DNA of 64,000 nucleotides from Linepithema humile (GCF_040581485.1 NC_090131.1:24006532-24070531); one strand, 5' to 3'; shown: positions 11,568 through 24,223, counted from the stretch's first letter. Made by a program: numbers and translations. Notes: generated from the sequence alone by a model not told the origin.

Positions 11568-14500
11568 ATGATTTCGCAAAATAACCGGCAGCAGCACGAG
11601 CAGCGCGTGGAAAATATGGAGACGTCGGGCAGCGAGACGGGGAGCGAGCAGACCGCTCCGGACAGCACGGTGCCGCGGAAATCCTGGTTTGAGCTGCGCG
11701 CCGTCGTCAACGATCTCAGGAGGAAGCTGTCCGGCGTGTCGGCCGGATCTGTGCCCGGGTCCATAACTTTCCGATCCCTTCCGGACGGCCGGTGAGAAGA
11801 GAAGGAAGTGTCGCGCGCGCGTTCGCGCGGTGACCTTTCGCGTGATTCTGTTTTTGTCTGAGTTTGCCAAGTTTATGAGTAACACGCCTCCGCTCCCCTT
11901 GCAGGACTAGAATCTATTTCCTTAGCACGCCAAGCAATGGGTGGGAGACCACTCTACTCTATGTGGACATCGCACACGCGGACCACGCCAACGGTTACCG
12001 CCTGCATTGGCAGCCCGTTATAGAAGCAAACTTTCAGAGGTAAAACACCCGCTGTAAAAAGACACGTAGACTTAGACACTTGAATGCGCTATTAATACCC
12101 AAGGACAGGAACGATAAGGACCTCGTGCACTTATTTCAGTGTGTCAAGCACAAATAGACTGTCAAAGGAGGAGCAGCTATTATGGGAGAGGAAGAGACTC
12201 GCCACATGGGGCATAACCAGCTATGAGATCCATGCGGAGAGCGGAAAGCTGGTTTTTCCAGCTGCCAGCAGTCTTTATCAGTGTGTGGATACTGGATTTA
12301 TGGTGATGTCAACATATCACTGCAATCAGTGGGAGAAAAACTGTCTAACTTTATGCATTCTTTTGTTAGCCTGGACCTCTTTTCCCATCGGAGATCAGGA
12401 TGTCAAACACCGGTGCAAAGCTGTGTCCTCAGATCTGTCCCTGGAATAACGCTTTGATTGCTCACACATGTTCAGGAGATCTGTACTTGTCTCATAGTAT
12501 CACAGGTTCCTCAGTTCGATTAACACACGCTAGAAAAGGAGGCAGGAGTCTCACGGACGATCCACTTACCGCCGGAACTCCCTCCTACGTTATGCAGGAG
12601 GAATTCACAAGGTTGATTCTTTAATCATCGCACATACACCCGCTGAAAGCGTGAAAATTGGGAAATCCGTTCTGCCTGTTTTAGGTACACCGGCTATTGG
12701 TGGCAGCCGAAGCCTATGTACGATGGTGTCTATAGGATAGTATACGAGGAAGTGGACGAGAGCGACGTTAAGATGTATTGCTTCCCCTCGTCGTCGAATT
12801 CCGACGAGGTGGACGAGTTTCGATTCCCCAGAGCCGGCATGCCAAACGCCAGGAGTAACTTGAAGATGGTGCAATTCCGGCTGACGGAGTCGTTGCAGAT
12901 TGTCGACGTGGAGATCCTGGAGCTTCAGTATCCTCTTCACATCATGTTCCCCTGGATGGAATACATGGTGAGGGTCGGTTGGACGCCGGATGCTCAATAG
13001 TAAGTTTGACGGGAGACCGACCACTGCTACGTAAATATCGCAGTATCGTAACATATTTATAAATAACGTAATATTTGTGACGCGAGTTGATAATGTCGCT
13101 CTGTCGAAACGTAGCGTCTGGGTGCAACTGTTGGATAGGAAGCAACAGAAGCTCGAGCTGGTTTTATTATCGATAGACAACTTCTGCGAGCCGCCGCCGA
13201 ACACGTACAACACGGAGAACCATTTCACGCCCACGTCGGCGAGCGTTCAGGTGATATACTCGGAGCAGAGTCCGATTTGGATCAACGTGAACGACCTGTT
13301 GTACTTCCTCAAGTCCGACGACGCGAACGAGGTGAAGTTTATCTGGGGCAGCGAAGAGTCCGAGTTTCGACACTTGTATCTCATAACGTCCAGTATAGCA
13401 GGTTTGATCGCTATATTTTTTTCAACGACATTTTGTCGCTCGAGGCTTCGTTTTATGTAATGCGTGTTTCGTCGCAGGCCTGAGCAATGGCGTGGAAGAG
13501 CCTTTGGATAGAATGGATAGTGTATATCTTCGGCCGCGTATCACTTCCAAAGTGGCCCTGACGCAGGGCGACTGGGAAGTGCTGGGGAAGAAGATATGGG
13601 TGGACGAAGTGAATTCCATCGTCTACTTCTGCGGACTGCGGGAAGGGCCGTTGGAGCAACATGTTTATGCCGTTTCGCTGCGACGGCCGTTGGAGATACG
13701 GCTCTTAACGCGGCCTGGCTACAGTTACAATAATATATATTTTAACAAGGAGTGCACGATGTTGGTCACCGTTTATAGTTCCATTAAAACCTTGCCTACT
13801 TGCCAAGTATGTTCAATACTCTTTATTTAGTTCAATTGTTTTACATTGTCGCTAATCATTCCGCTTTACAGGTATTCAAAATATCGCAAACCGACTGGAC
13901 AGTAGAGAGTATATCGCTCACGCCTGTAGGTTATCTCTTAGAGCCATCAGCGCCCGAATCCGAGTTGTTTGCGCCAGAAATTTTCACGCATAAAATTAAG
14001 TCAGGGGACACTATCTACTCGATGATATTCAAGCCACATAATTTTCAACCCGGGGTCAAATACCCCACGATATTGAACGTTTATGGGGGGCCTGAAGTAC
14101 AACTTGTATCAAATACGTTTAAAGTAAGTGAACTCCAAATACCGCAGAGCATAAATATTAATAAACACCTTTATTTAAATTGGAATTTTAATCCTCCGCA
14201 GGGCTTAAGACATTTACGAATGCACATGCTTGCTGCTCAAGGCTATTGCGTAGTTTTAATTGACTCTCGCGGGTCGCAGCATAGAGGTCTAATATTCGAG
14301 AGCCACCTACGACGTAGAATGGGCACGGTAGAGCTGAACGATCAGGTCGAAGTATTAAGGTGGTTGGCGGAGACCACAGGATACATAGATCTCAATCGAG
14401 TAGCTCTGCACGGCTGGTCTTACGGTGGATATTTGAGCTTAATGGGCTTGATACAATATCCCGACGTGTTCAAGGTTCGCATGACTTGATCGCATTTGCT

Positions 14501-14898
14501 TCCTTTTTTAATGTACTCATTTTTAAAAGTATCTTTATCGCAATTCGCAGCTGGCCATTGCTGGCGCTCCGGTTACCTCGTGGAACTTTTACGACACCGG
14601 ATATACTGAGCGTTACATGGATCTGCCGCAGAACAATCCGCACGGTTATATGGCCGGATCGGTGCTGACATATGTAAACAAGTTTCCGGACGAAGAAAGT
14701 CGATTGTTGATTATTCACGGTCTCATAGATGAGAATGTACATTTCTACCACACCAGCCAACTGATTAACGCGCTCGTGAAGATTGGTAAACCGTATCAGC
14801 TGCAGGTTTACCCTAACGAGAGGCACAGTTTGAGGAGTCTAGACGCCAGCAAACATTATGAGACGACCTTGCTGTCCTTCTTGCAGCATCACTTATGA
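11568..14898 (+). CDS. Dipeptidyl peptidase 8/9 (S9B serine protease), 10 exons
   Basis: Cytosolic prolyl dipeptidyl aminopeptidase of the DPP8/9 group, which removes N-terminal dipeptides after Pro or Ala. Coding exons: 11568-11791, 11905-12039, 12140-12302, 12370-12611, 12685-12999, 13115-13401, 13478-13806, 13872-14123, 14202-14474 and 14551-14898. All have GT/AG borders and consistent phases, giving about 855 residues, the usual family size. An alternative start at 11616 would remove 16 residues. The N-terminal part is the beta-propeller, with the substrate-anchoring double Glu (QEEF) near residues 251-252. The C-terminal alpha/beta hydrolase has nucleophile Ser ~722 (GWSYGG), Asp ~800 (LIDENVHF) and His ~832 (NERHSL). 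There is no signal peptide or membrane anchor, which separates it from DPP4. Intron 8 is 78 bp and open in frame (see findings). A polyadenylation signal AATAAA lies at 15639. Confidence 0.96.
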
Positions 14899-15836
14899 AC
14901 TTATATTCTTTCTTTTTTTTTTTTTTTTTTACATTGTTCAATAGTTCAGTGGTAGGAGGATCTTGGTCGGTCGACGCAAGATCTTGCGAATTTTTAGCAA
15001 CTGCCATTAATTTATGTACACACAGGAAACTTACGGAAAAAACGTACTTTCAGACGATCAGGTATTAGTTTCTGTACAAACACGTGCCTCTGTCGGGCTA
15101 TTAAGATAGTATTACGTTTTCAATGTAAAGTATTCGCAGCAGCACAACGTGGATTACCGATATACACGTAATTAACCGATCGCGTAATTAACATTAAGAT
15201 AAATTTCTAGCGGAAAATTTGTAACGACTCACACATATGCGTAATTTATCCATATGTGCCGAATACGAATTTTCAACGGTAAAATTATCACGAAACGCGA
15301 AAAATAAGTAACATTGGAAATAGATTTTTCTAGCTATTGTTGAGGCTCATGACTACGATGATGTGTTATTTTTAACTACTTTTTAAGAGAATGGACAATA
15401 CTCAATTTATTGACAATAGTTAATCAGAAAGACTATTCCAGATATGTTTTTGTTTCGCGGTCGTTTCGCAATATCTGTTGACATTTATCTCAACTGTGAC
15501 TATGTATATATATCGTATGTGATAGAAAGGAATCGTACGCCTCTCATCTTTCTACGATGAAGATCCGCGTCTCAGCGAGAAAAGTATTTGCGTTCTTCAA
15601 TGTTGTGAAATAATCGTATATCCGATGGATAATTTGTCAATAAATAAATTCATTATTTTATATTTTTCATAATTATTATTAAAAACAATGAATCGTTTCT
15701 AATAGCAATTACAAAACGTCACCTGAAGAGAAAGAAAAAAATTCAAAAAGTGTTGGAAAACATTTCAACTAGATTTGAGAATTAAATTAAAATTATTATA
15801 CATACATATGTCATTTGCACTTTAGCCAGACGAACA
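14899..15836. other. Shared 3' region of two convergent genes
   Basis: The stop of DPP8/9 (14898) and the stop of mRpL51 (15837) face each other over 0.94 kb. A poly-T tract at about 14912-14931 follows the DPP stop, and AATAAA/AATAAAT occurs at 15639-15648. Nothing else is supported, so this is probably 3' UTR from both sides. Confidence 0.6.
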
Positions 15837-16307
15837 CTAACTCTTCGTTTTACGATTCAGGAATTTATACAAATAACGTATTCTTTTTTCTAGTTGGTTC
15901 CACTTTGTGGGTCTCGCAATTGGATATATACCTTTCTGCCACATTTTTTTCTTTCTTAACAGAACTTGAAATTCATTGCCGTGCACACCTCTCAACCATG
16001 AAGGTACTTTATAGAGAATTCTTGTCGGATGGAGTTTGTCGGAGCCCAATATGTCGATGTAGTCGTTCTGACCGAACAGTGCCTTCTTCTCGGACCAAAC
16101 ATCTGATGGACGATAGATCGGCATTGGTAGTTTTTTATTGCTATTACGCGGTAAGAGACCTGTCATGTCTATAGGATCTACGTATCCATATCGCCGTAAT
16201 AAAGGGCCTCTTGCCAACTTGTTCGCGTGATAGCGAAATCGTACCGGCGTTACTTGCGGGGTCCATGTGTTTATCGCAGCGCGTACAGAGTTCACGATCC
16301 ACGACAT
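15837..16307 (-). CDS. mRpL51: Mitochondrial ribosomal protein L51 (mL51)
   Basis: Structural protein of the mitochondrial large ribosomal subunit. The CDS is one uninterrupted exon of 156 codons, normal for the family. It starts with a basic mitochondrial-targeting-like N terminus (MSWIVNSVRAAINTW) and continues with motifs I recognise from insect mL51: RGPLLRRYGYVDPIDMTG, LFGQNDYIDILG, PSWLRGVHGNEFQVLLRKKK and a basic C terminus. A splice acceptor ending in CCAG sits one base before the ATG, and a donor AAAAG|GTAAAT lies at 16543/16542 on the minus strand. The 5' UTR therefore probably carries an intron of about 234 bp. The gene is convergent with DPP8/9. Confidence 0.93.
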   Translation of the reverse strand: MSWIVNSVRAAINTWTPQVTPVRFRYHANKLARGPLLRRYGYVDPIDMTGLLPRNSNKKLPMPIYRPSDVWSEKKALFGQNDYIDILGSDKLHPTRILYKVPSWLRGVHGNEFQVLLRKKKMWQKGIYPIARPTKWNQLEKRIRYLYKFLNRKTKS

Positions 16308-16542
16308 CCTGGAAAAAAAATAAGAGACATATTGAGTGAATGATATAACAGAACATATATATTATTCCGATGAATAATTTATCACGCAATTTTTCTGTGA
16401 AAAATAATTTAATATAATGACAGAAGTGTGTAGTTTTACTCCAGTTTATATAAACTATAACCTAGTTTTCCAAAATATTCTTTATTCTCTGTAAGTTTTT
16501 TAGCGATTTACAAAGTATTAATTAAATTTTATGAGAATTTAC

Positions 16543-16700
16543 CTTTTCCCATATGATGTATATTAGAATTATAAATCCTTATATTTATGTGATACTTTGG
16601 AATAAACAACACATACACTCGAATCACCGTGATCTTTCGAAGATATTAGGTTATTCATCCACGCGATCAGCTGAGAAAAGCATTAAACGCGCATGTGCGG
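16543..16700 (-). promoter_or_regulatory. Likely 5' UTR exon and promoter of mRpL51 with NRF-1-like palindrome
   Basis: The donor after 16543 (minus strand) marks a candidate 5' UTR exon. At 16688-16700 lies CGCGCATGTGCGG, one step from the NRF-1/erect-wing palindrome GCGCATGCGC, a class of site known upstream of nuclear genes for mitochondrial proteins. Its position about 390 bp before the ATG fits a promoter. Binding is inference. Confidence 0.4.
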
Positions 16701-17769
16701 TACGTAGACCGAAAACGTCTTCTGTTGTACCGACGACAAATGCTTTAATTTTTAATTAAGATAACTTTTATTGGTTTTTTAAAACAAAAAATTCTTTTCT
16801 AATTAAAGTATTACTGCTAACTTAGAACGTAAAGACAGATAATACAATCAAAACAAAAAAAAATTAAAAATATAAATTTCTTCTTATTTCCTCCTAATTC
16901 AATATAACAATTTTGTATAAATGTAAATTTGTAATAAAATTATTAGTTCACGCTCTTTGGATTATATAAAAGAATAAAAAAAAATTATTAAAACTGAGTT
17001 TAAAAGCTTAGTCTGAAAGAACAAACGCTTGCATCTCGCACTTGCGTTGCCTAACCGTAGCTAGCACACGTAAATAGACAAAGAGAAAAAACGATCACAA
17101 GAATGAAAGAGAGAGACGGACGAAAGAAAATATATATACTTAAATATTATATTGCTTTATTTCGAAAATACAAGTTTATTTCTCTTTCTTTCGCGCGTGC
17201 GCGCAATTTTGTTGTTGTTTACGTTTAATAAGGACGATACACGCGTGGATTAAGAAATCAGTCTTCTGTGGATTAAGAAATCAGTCAGTATTTGGCCAGT
17301 ATATATCTGCTGGTAAGTTGCACTATCTCCTGCTTTTATTCGTTTTTGTCATAATTATTTATTATAAAAATAATTTAATATTACGCAACATACATTCGTA
17401 CAAATGCTTCAATAATTGTATTATTATATTGCGATACAGTTTTTCTTTTGTGTCGAATAACTGCTAAATTTCACTTTATTTACACAATTTACCGTGAGCA
17501 TTTTTACGTAAATGTAAATTCATTACATTACATAAAAATATTCATATAATTCATATGTAATCTGGACGCTCGTACAATAAAGTTTTTTATCATTGCTTCT
17601 TCGCTATACACACTAGCTAAAGTAAAGATTGAAAATAAAACCGTTATTTGATTTAAACAGTTAGTGTTCTGTCGTGTGCAGCATTGATATATGTAAAATA
17701 CAACTGGAATTATACAAGGTCTCTTTCGAAACTTGGTCATAAATTTTAAGATTTAACATTGTGGACAGC
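16701..17769. other. Intergenic region between divergent mRpL51 and RCC1-BTB genes
   Basis: AT-rich and without coding exons. It contains CGCGCGTGCGCGCA near 17192-17205. It also holds a short direct repeat, TGGATTAAGAAATCAGTC, at about 17246 and 17269; each copy contains an insect initiator-like TCAGTC, so one may be the start of the downstream RCC1-BTB transcript. Confidence 0.45.
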
Positions 17770-20700
17770 ATGCCGAAAAATGTCAAAACACCGAAAAAAC
17801 ATGCAGTAAAGTTACCACCAAAAAAAACATTGATATCGAAAGAAACACAGACAGAGTCACCGAGAGCGTTACCGACAAGTAGTAGTGGTAGTAGTAGTAG
17901 TAATAATACATTGACAGCGACACGAACAAATCTGATATCCATTAGCAAGAAATAGTAAGCTGCCTATTCTTTTTCTTTTTATCTTTTAGTCAGCAGAAAT
18001 ACTTTGCCATCGTGCAACTAATGTTAAAATGTATAGAATGTTAATGTATAGAATCTGAACAAAAAGTTATGTGAAATAAATATATTTAGCAGGATAATAA
18101 CTCGCATGAAAAGAAAGTTAGAGATAGAGAAAGAAAGAAATTTGCAAAACCATTATTTGCAAATAAATATACTTAGCAGGATAATAACTCGCATGAAAAG
18201 AAAGTTAGAGATAGAGAAAGATAGAAATTTGCAAAACCATTATTTGCAAAACCAGTTTTTGAAGCTCTGGCCGCTATTATGTATCTTGGAGACAGACTTT
18301 CTCTTGCAAATTGAAATAATCATGTGGTATGGATGGAAAGCCGAACGTAATTTGATTTGTATTTTTTTTTTTTCTTCGCCATTTTTATTTTGACGATATT
18401 GTTACTTGTATTTAATATTTTTTTAAACAGCTGTACAATGGAATACGGCTTTAATTATAACAATAGATAAGAACGTTTACAGTTTGAGCGATAAAAACAA
18501 TCAAATAATAACTGACAATATGATTACTCTACGGACTCAAAAAGTAAAAGCTCTGTGTCAAAAAAATATTAAAAGCATGATACATACTAATGGATGCACA
18601 ATCATACTGACTGAGCAAGGAAAGGTATACTGAAAAATTATCGTATATATAATATGGTAAAGCGTGAATATAAATTGATGAGTTTTTGTAAAAATATTGA
18701 TTTTATTTATTGAAGATAAATAGTTTCTTTTTATGAGATTTAAGTTGGAAAATTTAAAAGGAATTAACAGCACAACATTGTAAAACGATTACAGATTTTG
18801 TTCTTTGGTTGAGTAGAAATTAAACATGAAACTTTAAAGTTAAGATATGTATTGCGATACATTCTTTTCATACTCTGATAATTTGATAAATATCGAGACA
18901 AAGCAACTAATATGCATGTTTTGTGTATTTATTCTCATAATATTATTTGTATATGTAATTTTAATTATATGCATATTTAATATTTTGCTAGATGAATATA
19001 TAAGAAAATCTTTACATTTTTTGTATATTCACCGATATGAAAAGTCAGCCATAGATTATTTTATAGAATTTGCAAAGATTTCTACAAGCTTTCCAAATTA
19101 AATAGCATTCCGCACGCTGAGTGATGCAAGCCGAGTCTTCCAAACTTTTCCATTTTCATACTCGATTTTTGTAATATCTTGTATAAGGAAGCGAAATTTC
19201 TGACAATCTACTCTCTTTTTTAGGTATATTCTTGGGGCTCCAATATAAATAGCATATGTGGACGTAGTGCAATGGTGAATGAACATGGAACAATTAATGC
19301 AACAATACCCTATCCTCTTGAAGTGTTTGAATTAGCAAATAAATGCGTAGTGGACATTAAATGTGGTGATTTACATGTTCTCGTGCTCACCAAAGATAGA
19401 GAGGTAAAGTTAAGATATAACAATGATAATTATGATTGTTGTGAATTATACAATTTTTTAAATTTAGATATACAGTTGGGGAACAAATTATGATGGGCAA
19501 GTTGGTGACACAGATGCTAACATAGTTCCAACACCGATGAAAGTCATAATTGAGGATGAGTTAGGTAAAAAGGACATTCAAAGCATTTCTTGCGGCTCCA
19601 CTTTCAGCATGGCTATTACTTGCGACGGCAAACTTTACGGTTGGGGCAAAAATACGTGTGGTCAGCTTGGACTTGGAGATAATAGCGCAATGATACATCG
19701 GAAACCGATGAAAATCATGATAAACGTCGCAATAGGTAATTTATTTGTTTGAAAGCTTGTTGCAAACAAGTGACGAAGTAAACATCTCAATAGCTAGACA
19801 TGTTCTAATATTCGACCACTTATTAACAAAACAATTACTATTCAATACTTATAAAATTTAAAATTAATTAAATTTAATTAATTTTAATTTAATATTTAAA
19901 AGAGAACTTTAGTAATTTAAGTTTTGCATACAAAATGAATCAGAAATTGTTTTATAATATTTATTACATAATAATTAGTACAATGAGCTATAAGATAATG
20001 AGATCATGTCATGTGAAGCAATTTTAGATTGATCCTTAATTATTTTATTAAAAGTAATAATATTTAATATAGCGCTGAAAAAATGCATTTTTAATTAATC
20101 TTAAAAACAAATTTCTAAATTTCTCATTTCAAAAGTATCTTGCGCATGTATTCTACATTATGCCTGGATACTGATATCTTTTGTTAATATGTAATTAACT
20201 ATTAATTAATAATTCTAATTTTGATTTTACTTCTATTACGTAAATTTTGATCTTTGTCGTGTGTACAAAATAGATGAGAAAAATATTACTTTGATAGGAA
20301 AAATTATTTAAAAAATTATTCACTATTGATTTGAATGTCCGACTATTGTGACATTTATTTTATCTAAAACTTGCCGACGCAAATTATTTCATTCAAGCAA
20401 TCGTGGTGTTTCAGCGAAAGTAGAATGCGGATTTAATCATACATTGGCACTTACCCATGATGGTTTGCTCTATGTCTGGGGTGATAATAAGGGTGGACAA
20501 TTGGGCACTGGGAACTATGATAACTCCTGTTATCCCATTCTGGTAATCACTTTATTGTTGTATTTGTTATAATAATAGAGAAAGAGATGTGTACAATAAC
20601 TAAAGCGTTTGATGATCGACAGATGGATGCAAAGAAAATCGGGAAGGTGACGGATATCGCCGCTCGATTCGATTCCAGCCAAAGTGTGGCAATTAATACA

Positions 20701-22916
20701 AATAAACGTATCTACAAATGGGGAACCTATGATGATTGTCATGGTCATGTTACTAAAGTTAACCCAACTGTTGTCAACCTTAACAACATAGATGATAATT
20801 ATTATCATGGTCGTGTTACTAATGTTGATCCAACTGTTGTTAACCTTAACAACATAGATAATGCATTTATAAATTTCCAAAACGTTATAAAAATGCAAAA
20901 TCCTTGCACAAGTTTAGCTCAAATCCAAGAATTCTCATACGTAATGTCCGAAAAATATTTAAAAACTGCATTCAACAATTCCGTATGTCGCTTTCTTTAT
21001 TTCGTATATATTTTCGTTTATATTTTTATATTATAAAGTATAAAGTAAAATAGATGGATAATGAACAAGATTTGCCCCGTTTTTCTGGGGCAGTTTTGAA
21101 TAGAATGATATTCAAAGTGCATCTTTTGTGATACATATATTAAAATAATTGAATACATTTGGATTGGTACACTTGGTTAGAAATAACTTTCAGTAAAATT
21201 TTTTTGTAGTCAATTATTACAAAAAAGAGATAGAGAGTGTGCAAACACTTTTCTTTACTACTGCAGAAGCGTTGCAGGCAACGAGAGATAAGAAACAAAA
21301 AATATAGCAGAAACCTAATAATAATTTCATAGCTAAAATTATATTACATAATTAGTAAACATATACATAATTATTCTTATTAGCATAAATGAATATATGC
21401 ATATACAGTAGTCGTTGGATATAAAATTATTTTTCTTTGCTTGAAATATAAAAATTTATTTCCAGCTCTCGTACTCGGCGAGAAAGAAGTCAGTCTTATC
21501 AAACACTTTATCTTAGCTTATTCGGTTTCTACTAAAAACTTGCTGCTGATAAAATTCACGTGATATATCAATTATTAGAGGATAAAAAAATCGCGTCCTT
21601 TTTCATCGATCAATATGTTTTTATAACATATTGATTGATTTCGAACAGTGATTTTATAATCTGAAACTACTGTATGTACATAATTAATAATATTTGTATG
21701 TGTTAGATTTGTTTTTTCTCGATAAAATCTGTTTTAAGTAAAATTATTAATTTAAATTTAAAAAATTTTTTAAATTTGTAATAAATGTTGTTTCTAGTCT
21801 GCATATACATACATATAGTCTGCATATATATATTATATTTCGTTTTTTTGCCTGTAATGATTCTCATCTTTTATTTGTATAGACGTCCGCCGATACTGAG
21901 TTGATTGTGGAGCAACAATCTTTGTACATTCACAGGAATATCATAATGATTCGTTGTCCGAAAATGTATACAAAATTTTTCAGGTTTTACACAGATAGGT
22001 ACGCATTCAGGACAAAAATATTGTTCTTATTAAGAATAATTTAAACTTATTTCATGTTGTATATCACCGTATTCTCAACAGAGTTATCACCCGAGAGGAT
22101 TTCTCTGCTATTTCATATAAAATCTTCTTACAATATTTGTACACTGGTGTAATTGACATACCTTCCGAGAAATTATTAGGTAAGCTCGAGTAAAGTACAT
22201 TATCTGATATTGTAATTACTTACAAATTGTGACTAAAGCAACATTTTATTACAGAGCCGTACTATTTAGCTACTAATTTCGACAGTGCAATCTTCAAGAA
22301 AAATTATCTGAAGATAATAAAGAAAAAGATCAGCATTTCAAATGTCATCTATTTTTATGGCGAGGCGATATTACAGAAAATAATGGTAATTTTTTTAAAT
22401 ATCACTTTCGTACTCTATAATAAATTTAACATTTTCTTTATCAATTTGATAATAAAATGAAAAATTTTCGATTTTGAAAAGTAAAAGAAACATTGTATTT
22501 TATTATAATGCATAACATATTTTCAGTTTTAGTAACATTTTATATTTTACAATTTAATAAAGTATTAAACACATATTTCTAGATGAAACATTTTATATTT
22601 TGTAGTTTGATTAAATATTCATGCCAAGTATAGTTTGATATTTAAACTGTTGGAATAAAATGTAATATGGAGTATATGCTTGATTGTTGAGTTGTAAAAA
22701 TTAACGCTATTGTTAATTGCAATATACTTATACATCTTTATTTATATGCTCGTCAAATTTCACGTAATTTTGCAGAAGCTGGAAGAGTTCTGCTTCAAGT
22801 ATGCCATAAATAATCTGACGGCTGTGATAAAATCAGAAAGTTTCGCTGAATTACCAGATAAGTTGCGATTTGATTTTATAATTAAAGCAGCCAATGCTCA
22901 GGCTTTTAAAAATTAA
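17770..22916 (+). CDS. RCC1-repeat and BTB-domain protein (RCBTB-like), 11 exons
   Basis: Likely adaptor protein: RCC1-type propeller blades followed by a BTB domain, as in RCBTB1/2, which are thought to feed substrates to Cullin-3 ligases. Exons: 17770-17954, 18090-18346 (or to 18358), 18431-18624, 19224-19403, 19468-19735, 20415-20542, 20623-20982, 21883-21998, 22082-22179, 22255-22385 and 22776-22916; about 685 residues. Blade motifs are visible: VYSWGSNINSICG, IYSWGTNYDGQVGD, LYGWGKNTCGQLGLGD, LYVWGDNKGGQLGTGN and a degenerate YKWGTYDD. The BTB part reads YIHRNIIMIRCPKMYTKFF and YKIFLQYLYTGVIDIPSEK. The N terminus has a low-complexity Ser run and a basic region with no family match. Exon 2 and exon 7 carry in-frame internal duplications. 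It is longer than human RCBTB1, so exon 2 is the least certain part. Confidence 0.85.
18073..18245 (+). repeat. 87-bp in-frame tandem duplication inside RCC1-BTB exon 2
   Basis: The motif beginning CAGGATAATAACTCGCATG occurs at 18090 and again at 18177, an offset of 87 bp or 29 codons. The preceding AATAAATATA(T/C)TTAG acceptor is duplicated with it. Each copy thus carries a usable AG just before CAGGATAA. The encoded unit contains MKRKLEIEK(E/D)RNLQNH, a basic, helix-prone stretch. Confidence 0.85.
20743..20868 (+). repeat. 66-bp in-frame tandem duplication inside RCC1-BTB exon 7
   Basis: The codons for GHVTKVNPTVVNLNNIDD at 20743 recur at 20809 as GRVTNVDPTVVNLNNIDN, exactly 66 bp or 22 codons apart. 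The two units are separated by NYYH-type residues. The duplication lies just after the last, degenerate RCC1 blade motif and before the BTB domain. Confidence 0.9.
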
Positions 22917-23780
22917 TTTGTCTGTCTAGAAATTTATTAGAACTGTTTAGATATTTATAACTTATACTAATAGCAGTCTGATAAATTGATAAAAGATTAG
23001 TATAAATAAGTTTGTTTTAAATATTTAAATTTGCATTTTAATCGTCTTAATTCATATTTTATATTCATAATATATATCAAGTAAGTAAATTTGATATAGA
23101 ACTGTAATATTAATTTATAATGTGCAAATAATGTTGCATTTTTTACGGATATTTTTTACAAATTCTCTTCAACCAGAATTAATCTTGTATGACTCTTGTG
23201 ATTATTTTACAATTCGCGCAAAAATAGAGAGACAACAAAGCTATCGTACGGAAAAGATAAGTTTTATTGGTTACATAATTTGGTTATATAATTTGGTTTA
23301 TATTAAGAGATGATTATATTATAAATAAGTCTAATATTTAACAAAATTCGATCTTTTGGTAATTTGAAATATAAGAATTAAATTAATTTCGAAATAAAAT
23401 TAAATATATATATTGTGCATACAAAATTATATGTATTCATATATTATTTTAAAATATTTTATGACTTCCGTTTAAAAGATAATAAAAATAATAGCTCACT
23501 AAAACTAACATTGCAACAACGTAAAATATTAAAAATATTATTTTACATTGATGAGAACAAAATTGAATGTGTTCACTTCGAAAATTACTATAGAAAATGT
23601 ATTAACATAGCATCAATTCAATAATTTGTAATATTCAAAACTGAATAATAAATCATCTCTTTCGTACATCACGAAGTGCTTCAATTATTTTAATACAAGT
23701 AAGTGCTGTAATGAACAAGTGTTAATATTATAAAATAAAAAAGCATCTGGAAATCGATATAATTACGATGCTCCAACTAA
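22917..23780. other. Gene-free AT-rich spacer
   Basis: This is the 3' flank of the RCC1-BTB gene and the 5' flank of the first receptor gene. Short open frames are present, but no domain or splice structure supports a gene. Confidence 0.6.
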
Positions 23781-24192
23781 ATGGGTTTCAACAGACATTC
23801 GCATCAGTTTGTAATAGTAATGGTCATGGTGTCTACTATTCAAGAGGTTTTACGTCCTTTTTTCGTTATGTGCTTCATAAATGGTATAGGTGTCTATCCC
23901 ACAAAACAACCAAAGCCAGAAATGCAAAGGATTATATGCTTGAGTATTCTGCATTCTTTAACTATCTGGTTTGCTTATGGTTATCTTCTTTATTATGCGA
24001 TAACCATATTTACATTAAAAGAATTATTTCGGTCCACTATTACTACAGTTGTGTTAATGACTAACATTGTTACCACAATTACATCCGTAATTATGAGCTT
24101 TTTTTATCAAAAGGTATAACTTAATTTTTATTATTAGATATACAATGTGTTTAAAAAATATAGATGTAGTATATATATGCGTGCGCGCGCGC

Positions 24193-24223
<31 letters not shown>

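Noticed and set aside
10757..11885. Several overlapping open frames on both strands rich in Arg, Ala and Ser
   Set aside because: They are artefacts of the CpG-rich 5' region of DPP8/9. Only the plus-strand frame from 11568 matches the protein family.
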